From positions 1 to 5,970 of the forward strand of contig JAIRUV010000009.1 of assembly GCA_031254265.1 (NCBI GenBank): a stretch of DNA of 5,970 nt, given 5' to 3'. Position numbers and translations under genes: made by a program. Of this stretch, positions 1 to 4,782 are shown piece after piece. Positions within the stretch are counted from its first letter, which is position 1; every line of letters begins with the position of its first letter. The notes below the pieces were generated by a model that did no database searches, was not told the DNA's origin, and saw only the letters and a program-made list of their open reading frames with translations. The DNA comes from Candidatus Methanoplasma sp. Its GTDB lineage: Archaea; Thermoplasmatota; Thermoplasmata; Methanomassiliicoccales; Methanomethylophilaceae.

Positions 1-428
1 ATCTTCCCTTTGCTATTCAGCAGAGCGGAGGACACGACCTTCTTTATCTCTATGTTCTTAATCTCAACCGTCCCTTTGCTGCCATCAACGATGACCTCGT
101 CGCCGTCTGAGATCAGGTCGATATCCACCATATCCACCATGGGTATCGAGGATATCACTGCCCCTGTTGTGACAATGGTCTCGGCGGAATGATTGATCAC
201 TGCTGCCGGCGCTTTGCCGTGTACCATGAGATCATACATCACAAAAGAACCGACGGTGCTGCCTTTGCCCCCGTAGAACACAAACACCTTTCCTGCGATG
301 TTCCCCCCGCCGGCATTCAGATTGCCGGTTGATGCGTTCACTCCTCCCAGGAAGCTGAATGTCCCGTTGAGTTTCAGGACCTTGCCTTCGATCCTCCCTG
401 AAGATATGGCCCTGCCCTGAAGTATCAC
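1..428 (-). CDS. Phosphomevalonate dehydratase small subunit (AcnX swivel domain, DUF126), 3' end cut by window
   Basis: This is the swivel-domain subunit that pairs with the AcnX large subunit encoded just upstream. In archaea the pair dehydrates mevalonate 5-phosphate to trans-anhydromevalonate 5-phosphate in the modified mevalonate pathway of the cytoplasm. The window shows 142 codons, near the family's usual length, so only a few residues are missing. Seen directly: FLGGVNASTGNLNAGG near residues 27-41, the signature GGKGSTVGS at 53-61 (the conserved GSS/GST loop), GKAPAAVIN at 71-79, and a closing beta-rich stretch around DGDEVIVDG (108-116). I chose the GTG start at 428 because a perfect GGAGGT lies 6 nt upstream and the start overlaps the large-subunit TGA by 4 nt (GTGA), implying translational coupling. 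The substrate is inferred from the archaeal context; in bacteria AcnX homologues act in hydroxyproline breakdown. Confidence 0.88.
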   Translation of the reverse strand, partial: MILQGRAISSGRIEGKVLKLNGTFSFLGGVNASTGNLNAGGGNIAGKVFVFYGGKGSTVGSFVMYDLMVHGKAPAAVINHSAETIVTTGAVISSIPMVDMVDIDLISDGDEVIVDGSKGTVEIKNIEIKKVVSSALLNSKGK

Positions 429-1600
429 ATCACGACCTCCATGAGCTTCCATATGTCAGTGCACATAACTTCCTGAGAACAGAGGGTGGGAAGATAATTG
501 CCGGCCTTTGCCGAGTTGGTACCGGTCCTTTTGAATGCTCCTTCTATCGGCGCTACCACCATGCATGTGTCCGCCAGGACCGGGCCGAACTCCTCCATTA
601 TCTTCACTTCTTCGGCGCACTCGTTCCTGACCCGAGATGATGTGCAGAACCATATCTCCACATCCTTGTTCCTCTTTTTCTTTCCCTTGAGGAACGCCGC
701 GATGTCCCTCATCTCCTTCTGGCTCAGATGGGGGCATCCGATGGCTATGAGCTGTATGTCGTCTGCCGTGTTCAGCTTGCCATAGGCTTCTTTGAGTTCC
801 TTCTCTCCGACGGCGATGGTCTCCAACCCGTCCAAACTGAAATTCCCGGCTTCCGGCGTCACTCCTTCAACATGATACATTGCGACCGACCCGGAAGCGG
901 CCATCGCGGCGGACATCGTCTTCGCGTCGTCGACGGCGGGGTCTATTCCTTTGAAATAAGGTATCCCTCCGCCTATGGCCATCCCAACAGCCTGCCCCAG
1001 CATTGAATAGCTGAACACCGACCCGTCGGTCTCTGCTTCTACGATGACCGTCGGTCTCCTATTCTCATCTATATGGAGGCCGTAGTTTGCCGTTTTACCC
1101 AAAATAGCCGCCGCAAGCGCCCCCGGACCGCCCTCTCTGTTGGTCCTCGCACCTATGTACGAGTTGACGAATGACAGCGCAGACGATTCCGCCCATGCGA
1201 CATGATCTCCCAGAGAAGGGACGTTCTCTCCGAGGTATGGGGTGCAGGAACATGTAGACATAACACCCATCTTTTTGTAGAGTTCTATTATTTTCAGCTG
1301 TTTCTCAGCGAATGCCTGAGAAATATGCATCTCTTTCCATCTTTCCCTGTCCATCCCGACGGGGTTCAGTGTTGACGGGACGGATACTTCCGCCCCTCCG
1401 TTAACCATATCATCCAGATACTTCAGGCCGCCGTCGCCTATCGTCTTGTAGGATGCGCCCGAAAGGTGTGCCGATGTAATGCCGATAAGGTCCTCCGCAC
1501 CGTATATCTTACCAAGTGCCACCACCAGCTCCATGGCCTTCTGGCGGCTCACGCCCTCTTCTCCGGCGAGCGTCTTCTCTTCGTCCCTAGTAAGATACAT
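425..1600 (-). CDS. Phosphomevalonate dehydratase large subunit (AcnX catalytic subunit, DUF521)
   Basis: This is the catalytic subunit of the AcnX-type dehydratase, an iron-sulfur enzyme of the aconitase superfamily. With the small subunit it forms the archaeal phosphomevalonate dehydratase that leads through isopentenyl phosphate to isoprenoid lipids. The 391 residues match the family length. Seen directly: the family N-terminus MYLTRDEEKTLAGEEG, the SAHLSGASYKTIGDGG segment (43-58), the cysteine motif TCSCTPYLGENVPS (116-129), SYIGARTNREGGPGALA (147-163), IGCPH (287-291) and ADTCMVV (343-349). C119, C289 and C346 are the likely iron-sulfur ligands by family pattern. TNSAKAGNYLP (361-371) is the conserved C-terminal substrate loop. 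No Shine-Dalgarno precedes the ATG; the gene begins 27 nt after the cysteine-rich gene and is probably cotranscribed with it. The bacterial cis-3-hydroxyproline dehydratase function is the alternative, less likely with archaeal neighbours and split subunits. Confidence 0.92.
   Translation of the reverse strand: MYLTRDEEKTLAGEEGVSRQKAMELVVALGKIYGAEDLIGITSAHLSGASYKTIGDGGLKYLDDMVNGGAEVSVPSTLNPVGMDRERWKEMHISQAFAEKQLKIIELYKKMGVMSTCSCTPYLGENVPSLGDHVAWAESSALSFVNSYIGARTNREGGPGALAAAILGKTANYGLHIDENRRPTVIVEAETDGSVFSYSMLGQAVGMAIGGGIPYFKGIDPAVDDAKTMSAAMAASGSVAMYHVEGVTPEAGNFSLDGLETIAVGEKELKEAYGKLNTADDIQLIAIGCPHLSQKEMRDIAAFLKGKKKRNKDVEIWFCTSSRVRNECAEEVKIMEEFGPVLADTCMVVAPIEGAFKRTGTNSAKAGNYLPTLCSQEVMCTDIWKLMEVVM
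435..440 (-). promoter_or_regulatory. Shine-Dalgarno site for the PMDh small subunit
   Basis: GGAGGT on the minus strand sits inside the last codons of the large-subunit gene, 6 nt before the GTG at 428-426. It decides the GTG start of the small subunit. By contrast, the large subunit has no visible ribosome binding site. Confidence 0.75.
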
Positions 1601-1627
1601 GGCACAGAGTAATGGAACAACCGCTAA

Positions 1628-1777
1628 TCAATCTTTGTTCGGTACGATCAGCGACCTCAGGCAGAAGGGCAGGTTGCCGTGGCCGTCCCTGTGAAACGGC
1701 ACGCACTGGGAGCAGTTACCGTGGCGGGGACATTCTGTTTTGGGACAATTGCAGTTGACTGCATATTCTTGAGTCAT
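1628..1777 (-). CDS. Small cysteine-rich protein, probable metal binder, 49 residues
   Basis: This is a 49-residue protein of unknown function with six cysteines (9, 11, 16, 22, 25, 39) and histidines at 19, 29 and 33. The layout CxCxxxxCxxHGxCxxCxxxH followed by GNLPFCLR resembles small proteins seen in anaerobic bacteria and archaea, which I recall but cannot name securely. The Cys/His spacing suggests one or two zinc or iron-sulfur sites. An upstream in-frame extension to 1840 exists, but its 21 extra residues (FRLNENPFIFIFISRR) are encoded by the promoter's AT-rich DNA and do not look real. The ATG at 1777 lies about 24 nt after a TATA-like box, so the mRNA is probably leaderless. It ends 27 nt before the phosphomevalonate dehydratase large-subunit gene on the same strand, so a shared transcript is likely. 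Whether it serves that iron-sulfur enzyme is only an inference. Confidence 0.72.
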   Translation of the reverse strand: MTQEYAVNCNCPKTECPRHGNCSQCVPFHRDGHGNLPFCLRSLIVPNKD

Positions 1778-1796
1778 GCGACGAGAAATAAAGATG

Positions 1797-1814
1797 AAAA
1801 TAAAAGGGTTTTCG
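1797..1814 (-). promoter_or_regulatory. Archaeal promoter (BRE + TATA-like box) for the cysteine-rich/PMDh transcript
   Basis: Read on the minus strand, CGAAAACC (1814-1807) is followed directly by CTTTTATTTT (1806-1797), a TFB-recognition element plus TATA-like arrangement. The box centre is about 24-25 nt before the ATG at 1777, which predicts a start site at or next to the start codon. No other promoter is visible before the dehydratase genes, so this may drive all three. Confidence 0.5.
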
Positions 1815-1843
1815 TTCAAACGAAAGGGCACAGTTCTCAAAGA

Positions 1844-2065
1844 TCACTTGAATGCGTCTTTGATACTGCCACCGGCAATCATTGTGCCCGCTGTAAGTAT
1901 TGCTGCCCCGATTGCGATTGATCCCCCGTCGAGGTTGAAACCGCCGCCTACGACGACTCCTACTCCGACCTTTATGATGAACGCAAGAATAATGAAATAT
2001 ATTATTGCGAACACGATAAAGATTATCAAAGAGATAATTGCATCGAGTATTGATTTTCCATCCAT
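1844..2065 (-). CDS. Small glycine-rich membrane protein of unknown function, 73 residues
   Basis: I do not recognise this family. The protein has a short polar start (MDGKS), a long hydrophobic helix at about residues 6-32 rich in Ile and Phe, a glycine/valine-rich connector (GVGVVVGGGFNLDGG, 34-48), a second, smaller and Gly/Ala-rich helix at 49-66, and a basic tail ending SIKDAFK. This predicts a two-helix inner-membrane hairpin. No cysteines, catalytic motifs or charged helix residues are visible. The ATG at 2065 is preceded by a weak ribosome-binding match (AGGAAAG, about 9 nt before) and a strong TATA box at 2121-2128. It is transcribed alone or runs on through a 66-nt gap into the cysteine-rich gene, which has its own promoter. 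It could be a holin-like or stress-related small membrane protein, but nothing in the sequence decides this. Confidence 0.7.
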   Translation of the reverse strand: MDGKSILDAIISLIIFIVFAIIYFIILAFIIKVGVGVVVGGGFNLDGGSIAIGAAILTAGTMIAGGSIKDAFK

Positions 2066-2120
2066 TCTAACACTTTCCTGTCTCTGTGCGAGACTGGGTA
2101 TGTTAATCTAATTTAGAAGG

Positions 2121-2128
2121 ATATAAAC
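2121..2128 (-). promoter_or_regulatory. TATA box for the 73-residue membrane protein gene
   Basis: On the minus strand, GTTTATAT (continuing CC) preceded by purine-rich AAAGATAA is a near-ideal archaeal TATA/BRE. The predicted start site, about 26 nt downstream near 2098, would give a leader of roughly 33 nt carrying the weak AGGAAAG site. Confidence 0.65.
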
Positions 2129-2423
2129 TTATCTGTCTTTTTGCTGATAAATCGGTGATTTTTGCATATTCTTGCTATATATTTGTTAAAACGACGACAT
2201 ACAATGCAGTAGCTCAATATAGCCAGTCCAGCATATTTTATTGACCTTCTGTAACTGTTATTGCCTTACTTTTCTTGGCGATACTGCTTTCATTGTAACG
2301 CGGCATCACTTTCGTCATTTTCTGGTGACGTGTCGCAAGAGTAACTGGACATCGTCCAAATCCGGCGCAAAAAAGCAAACATGCCCCCACCTTCTCCAGC
2401 TGTTAAAAAAGCGCAGTTGTTCA
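2129..2423. other. Intergenic spacer between divergent membrane-protein genes
   Basis: About 300 bp with no convincing gene. The left part (2130-2290) is AT-rich and holds the upstream side of the minus-strand promoter plus TATA-like strings such as CTATATATTTG near 2175-2185. The right part (about 2296-2400) is clearly richer in GC and holds a short minus-strand reading frame, listed separately, and a bulged inverted repeat: GACGTGTC at 2328-2335 could pair with GGACATCGTC at 2347-2356. I see no tRNA, CRISPR or insertion-sequence ends here. Confidence 0.5.
2290..2382 (-). CDS. Possible 30-residue small ORF with ribosome binding site (weak candidate)
   Basis: A minus-strand reading frame starts MFAFLRRIWTMSSYSCD and ends in an acidic tail (SPENDESDAALQ). 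Support comes from the flanks: GGAGAAGGTGGGGGC sits directly before the ATG at 2382, and a TATA-like ATATAAAA (minus strand, about 2432-2425) lies some 46 nt upstream, which would leave a leader of about 20 nt. The stretch is GC-richer than its surroundings. There is no recognisable family, and random frames of this length are common. A noncoding RNA or plain spacer is equally possible. Confidence 0.18.
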   Translation of the reverse strand: MFAFLRRIWTMSSYSCDTSPENDESDAALQ

Positions 2424-2460
2424 TTTTTATATGGTTCTAATATAGGGTAATATATATTAC
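2424..2460 (+). promoter_or_regulatory. Promoter region with perfect 14-bp palindrome, upstream of the 146-residue membrane protein
   Basis: Two TATA-like elements occur here: TTTTTATATG (2425-2434) and AATATATATTA (2449-2459). The second is the core of GTAATATATATTAC (2447-2460), a perfect 14-bp inverted repeat. With the second box the start site would be near 2480, leaving about 25 nt of leader that includes the GGGGG run at 2494-2498 before the ATG at 2505. A palindrome over a TATA box is a reasonable operator candidate, though AT-rich palindromes also arise by chance. Confidence 0.45.
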
Positions 2461-2504
2461 AAAAATGATAGAAGTGAGGCTCGATCACAAAAAGGGGGAA
2501 AAAC

Positions 2505-2945
2505 ATGAAGTGTGAAAGCAAAAAGCATGTTACTTGTTTGATCGCAGGCATAGTCATGCTTGTTGCATACATCTTATACACACATAGCAACGCACCGGAA
2601 CTGGACGATCTGAAAGGATGGGCGGTCCTGATATTTGTCATCATTGCTGCCAGCATCGCCGCGAAGATAGTGATCCGTCTGATCTTCCGCATCGTTTTTT
2701 CCGTCAAGATCGCAGAAGAGTCTGAAGAAAGGACAAGGAAGCTTATAGATCTGAAAGCTGCGAAGGTCGCACACATGATCTCAGTGTTCGGTCTCCCCAT
2801 CATGCTTATCGCGCTCGCTTTGGGCGCATCGGTCGTAGGCTCACTTCACCTGCTGCTGTTGGTGTTCCTCGTCGCGGTGATGGGGGAAGACATCCTCAAA
2901 GTCCTCTGGAATGAGCGCGGCATAAAATATGCTGATAAATATTGA
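2505..2945 (+). CDS. Four-helix integral membrane protein, resembles DUF2178-type proteins
   Basis: This 146-residue protein is the only convincing plus-strand gene. Four hydrophobic segments are visible: about residues 9-26, 39-66 (long, with Lys54 and Arg58 near its end), 90-110 and 112-127. A charged central linker (EESEERTRKLIDLKAAKVAH, 71-90) joins helices 2 and 3; an ER-type motif followed by KAA is what I remember from DUF2178 and related small archaeal/bacterial membrane proteins, a family of unknown function often paired with a small HTH regulator. No such regulator is next to it here. The C-terminus is charged (ERGIKYADKY). Start evidence: AAAGGGGGAAAAAC before the ATG, a weak Shine-Dalgarno with about 6 nt spacing. 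A T5 run at 2961-2965 follows the TGA stop and may end the transcript. No catalytic residues stand out. The family link is tentative. Confidence 0.8.
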   Translation: MKCESKKHVTCLIAGIVMLVAYILYTHSNAPELDDLKGWAVLIFVIIAASIAAKIVIRLIFRIVFSVKIAEESEERTRKLIDLKAAKVAHMISVFGLPIMLIALALGASVVGSLHLLLLVFLVAVMGEDILKVLWNERGIKYADKY

Positions 2946-2949
2946 TTTT

Positions 2950-3226
2950 GGACATCATCCTTTTTGCTGTCAGGCCGCTCGTAAACGATGCCTGGCTCAT
3001 TTCTTTTTGCCAGGACGGCCGACCCCCTCGCCCAGCGCGACCTGCGATACAGGGTGGAAATCTGTCTCAAGAGCAGGTCCCAAAAGCTGTCACGGTTGAT
3101 GTCGTATGTATTCTTCCACTTGGATTTCAGATAGGAGATTCATGACGCCCCATGCTCTTTGCAGGCTTCTGCCAATCCATAGAAGCGCTCTGCGAACTGC
3201 CTGTGGTCTTCGGCACCGCTTTCACA
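2950..3226 (-). pseudogene. Probable decayed coding remnant with in-frame stop, family unknown
   Basis: Downstream of the ATPase gene, one minus-strand frame reads like protein for about 90 codons: GAEDHRQFAERFYGLAEA, then CKEHGAS, a TGA at 3142-3140, then ISYLKSKWKNTYDINRDSF and WDLLLRQISTLYRRS. Amphipathic helix-like spacing continues on both sides of the stop, and a single change of TGA to TGG would join them. After about 3055 a second frame looks equally good (FHPVSQVALGEGVGRPGKKK, then TGA), which hints at a frameshift. There is no start codon, promoter or Shine-Dalgarno. I read this as the 3' part of a former gene whose front was lost when the ATPase region was inserted or deleted. The family is unknown, and a chance reading frame in GC-rich DNA cannot be excluded. 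Confidence 0.38.
2961..3023 (+). terminator. T-run and nested inverted repeat after the membrane-protein gene
   Basis: Past the TGA at 2945 there is TTTTT (2961-2965), enough for archaeal oligo-T termination. Next comes a nested structure: outer arms GTCAGGCCG (2969-2977) and CGGCCGAC (3016-3023) pair over eight bases with one bulge, and inner arms CCTGGC (2991-2996) and GCCAGG (3009-3014) pair perfectly around a T-rich loop. The RNA could fold on either strand, so it may also act on minus-strand transcripts arriving from the ATPase gene. Confidence 0.35.
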
Positions 3227-4436
3227 TCTGTCCGTCCCGGCCAAGCAGCCAATCCAAAAGATTCGCGTGCCTTATCCCGCCGCCGGGATCGACCAGTATC
3301 TTATCAAGGGACAGTATGGTTTTCGGATAGCTGTCAGCAATCATCTTAAAAGAACGTGTCTCTCTTTCCGACACTTCCTCAGACAGCATGCTTCGCGTCA
3401 CCTGATAGTATTCCACTCTATCTCCCCTGAATGCCGCGAAGTCTACCTCCGCATCCCTGAAACTGCCGACCATGACATTGTATCCTCTTCTGCGAAGCTC
3501 CAGATATACAATGTTCTCGATCATTCTTCCTATATCCTCTTCATTTTTCCATCCGATCATCGCATTCCTCAGTCCGAGGTCAGAGGCATAGTATTTTTCG
3601 ATCGAGCTCAGTATCTTCTTTCCACGTACATCATATCTCTCCGCTTTGTACACTATGTACGCCTCCTCCAGCGCCGTAAGGTAATTTCTGATGGTGTTCG
3701 GCGATACTCTAAGATGTTGGGATATTTTGAGGACATTCGTCAGACTGCCCATGTTGGAATACATGAACAGTGAAAGTCTTTCGAGCACCCCCGGATTCCT
3801 GAGCTCAAGTCTCTTGAGCACATCTTTGACAAGCACAGTGTTGTATATCCCCTGAAGGTAATCAGTGATGAAACTGTCATCGGCAGTCGGGTCTACAGGG
3901 GGAAGAGCACCATATCTCAGATATGCATTGAATCCCTTTTCTTCGGATGCAAAGGACGGATGAAGTTCCAGATATTCTTTGAAGGACAACGGAAGCATCT
4001 TTATTTCCGCATATCTCCCGGAGATATACGTTGCCAGTTCCGATGAAAGAAGATATGCGTTCGATCCTGTTATGTATATGTCTGCGTCGTAATCGACCAT
4101 GAGGGAGTTCAGATTCCTTTCCCAGCTGGTTACTCTTTGTATCTCATCAAAGAACACATACATTCTGATGTCCTTTCTGATATTTTTCTTTATGATATCG
4201 CCCAGCTTGAGATGGTCTGTGATCTCCATGTTATCCTCGGATTCCAAGTTGATGTAGAATAGTTGGTCATCATCGACACCGGCGTTCCTCAGATGCTCCA
4301 TATATTGCATCATAAGTGTGGACTTTCCGCACCTTCGTACTCCTGTGATTATCTTTGCCACATCCGTCCGGTCCCTGGCTGCATCCAGTTTTTTTATGTA
4401 ATCTTCCCTCAATACCGTGCCCGTGATATCTTTCAT
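3222..4436 (-). CDS. ATPase of the AAA_14/DUF4143 family with degenerate nuclease-like C-terminal domain
   Basis: This is a 404-residue cytoplasmic P-loop ATPase of a family abundant in archaea and anaerobes, usually of unknown role and often in mobile or defence-like surroundings. Numbering from the start at 4436: Walker A GVRRCGKST (32-40), Walker B MYVFFDEIQ (92-100), sensor strand YITGSNA (121-127), then SGRYAEIKMLPLSFKEYL (139-156) typical of AAA_14. The C-terminal half has a winged-helix segment (LRVSPNTIRNYLTALEEA, about 242-259) and the DUF4143 PD-(D/E)xK-like fold: ENIVYLELRRRGY (307-319), AEVDF (329-333) and YYQVT (343-347), where the nuclease ExK lysine position is replaced, so cleavage is doubtful. 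It ends properly in LLDWLLG. I chose MKDITGTVLRED at 4436; the frame runs to 4514, but those 26 residues come from an AT-rich repeat region. No Shine-Dalgarno is seen. Function is not known. Confidence 0.85.
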   Translation of the reverse strand: MKDITGTVLREDYIKKLDAARDRTDVAKIITGVRRCGKSTLMMQYMEHLRNAGVDDDQLFYINLESEDNMEITDHLKLGDIIKKNIRKDIRMYVFFDEIQRVTSWERNLNSLMVDYDADIYITGSNAYLLSSELATYISGRYAEIKMLPLSFKEYLELHPSFASEEKGFNAYLRYGALPPVDPTADDSFITDYLQGIYNTVLVKDVLKRLELRNPGVLERLSLFMYSNMGSLTNVLKISQHLRVSPNTIRNYLTALEEAYIVYKAERYDVRGKKILSSIEKYYASDLGLRNAMIGWKNEEDIGRMIENIVYLELRRRGYNVMVGSFRDAEVDFAAFRGDRVEYYQVTRSMLSEEVSERETRSFKMIADSYPKTILSLDKILVDPGGGIRHANLLDWLLGRDGQM

Positions 4437-4475
4437 CAGTGGAACAAATGGGATGTCGCCTATTAATATTTTCAG

Positions 4476-4493
4476 TATAATGAAAATTTTTGC
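4476..4493. repeat. First copy of an 18-bp direct repeat upstream of the ATPase gene
   Basis: TATAATGAAAATTTTTGC, matching a second copy at 4515-4532 in 17 of 18 positions, with copy starts 39 bp apart (close to four helical turns). It lies 40-57 bp upstream of the chosen ATPase start, the right place for an operator or an activator site. An 8-bp palindrome, ACAATTGT (4504-4511), sits between the copies. Confidence 0.5.
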
Positions 4494-4514
4494 TATTTTT
4501 ACAACAATTGTCAT

Positions 4515-4532
4515 TATATTGAAAATTTTTGC
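4515..4532. repeat. Second copy of the 18-bp direct repeat upstream of the ATPase gene
   Basis: TATATTGAAAATTTTTGC, differing from the copy at 4476-4493 only at the fifth base. Just beyond it, TTGCATATGTATACGCAA (4538-4555) is an imperfect inverted repeat with 7 of 9 pairs. Together these make a compact 80-bp control-region candidate between the tRNA 3' end and the ATPase gene. Confidence 0.5.
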
Positions 4533-4596
4533 AGAGCTTGCATATGTATACGCAACAGCCTAAGAACGTCATGTATGGAATGAGCGGAGGTGTAAG

Positions 4597-4670
4597 CGGG
4601 CCGGCCGGGATTCGAACCCGGGTCTAAGGCTCCGGAAGCCCCTATGCTATCCAAGCTATACCACTGGCCC
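4597..4670 (-). tRNA. tRNA-Arg (anticodon CCG)
   Basis: Minus-strand cloverleaf. The acceptor is GGGCCAG paired with CCGGCCC, the D-loop contains GG at 18-19 and A20 (an arginine identity base), the anticodon stem GGGGC/GCCTT encloses loop TTCCGGA giving anticodon CCG, the variable loop is AGAC, and T-stem CCGGG/CCCGG encloses TTCGAAT. The discriminator is G73 and no CCA is encoded. It decodes CGG arginine codons. Two A-C oppositions are visible, A6 against C67 in the acceptor and A12 against C23 in the D-stem; the second depends on the D-loop alignment. No intron is present. The gene lies between the S27ae gene and the ATPase gene on the same strand, and AT-rich DNA before it supplies a probable promoter. 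Confidence 0.93.
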
Positions 4671-4680
4671 ATTTTAGATA

Positions 4681-4704
4681 AGATGATAAAAGATAAGATA
4701 TTTT
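4681..4704 (-). promoter_or_regulatory. Probable tRNA promoter, AT-rich with a 9-bp direct repeat
   Basis: On the minus strand, AAAATATCTTATCTTTTATC lies 14-34 nt before the tRNA 5' end, at the distance expected for a TATA box. The plus strand shows AGATAAGAT twice (4676-4684 and 4691-4699), 15 bp apart. Which of the AT blocks is the functional TATA box cannot be decided by eye. Confidence 0.4.
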
Positions 4705-4731
4705 GCCGGGAGACCAGATACTTCCCCCGGC
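4705..4731. terminator. GC-rich hairpin between S27ae gene and tRNA
   Basis: GCCGGG (4705-4710) and CCCGGC (4726-4731) form a perfect six-pair stem around a 15-nt loop. It lies 52 nt past the S27ae stop. On the minus strand it is followed by AAAATATC rather than a T-run, so it is not a classic terminator; it may be a 3'-end or processing structure for the ribosomal-protein mRNA. Confidence 0.35.
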
Positions 4732-4782
4732 GATCCTGTGGCTCCTTCTTGAGAGGGATGGAACCGAATGAAGATTTCTTGT

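Noticed and set aside
10..192. Plus-strand 60-residue frame
   Set aside because: It lies wholly antisense to the conserved PMDh small subunit and has no recognisable motifs or ribosome binding site.
1778..1840. Longer N-terminus of the cysteine-rich protein from 1840
   Set aside because: The extra 21 residues come from the TATA/BRE region; starting at 1777 fits a leaderless transcript.
2130..2290. Possible transposase remnant in the spacer
   Set aside because: Short frames on both strands are broken by frequent stops and show no transposase motif, terminal inverted repeats or target duplication.
2315..2803. Minus-strand 162-codon frame
   Set aside because: Most of it is antisense to the four-helix membrane protein, whose plus-strand translation is clearly the coherent one; its upstream end has no promoter or ribosome site.
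4434..4514. Longer N-terminus of the ATPase starting at 4514 (26 extra residues)
   Set aside because: The added residues are Ile/Lys/Phe-rich because they translate the AT-rich repeats; family proteins begin near MKDITGTVLRED, and no ribosome site precedes 4514.
4597..4620. tRNA 3' end as an integration (att) site with a second copy in the window
   Set aside because: I looked for a repeat of the tRNA 3' sequence elsewhere in the window and saw none; a copy beyond the edges cannot be excluded.
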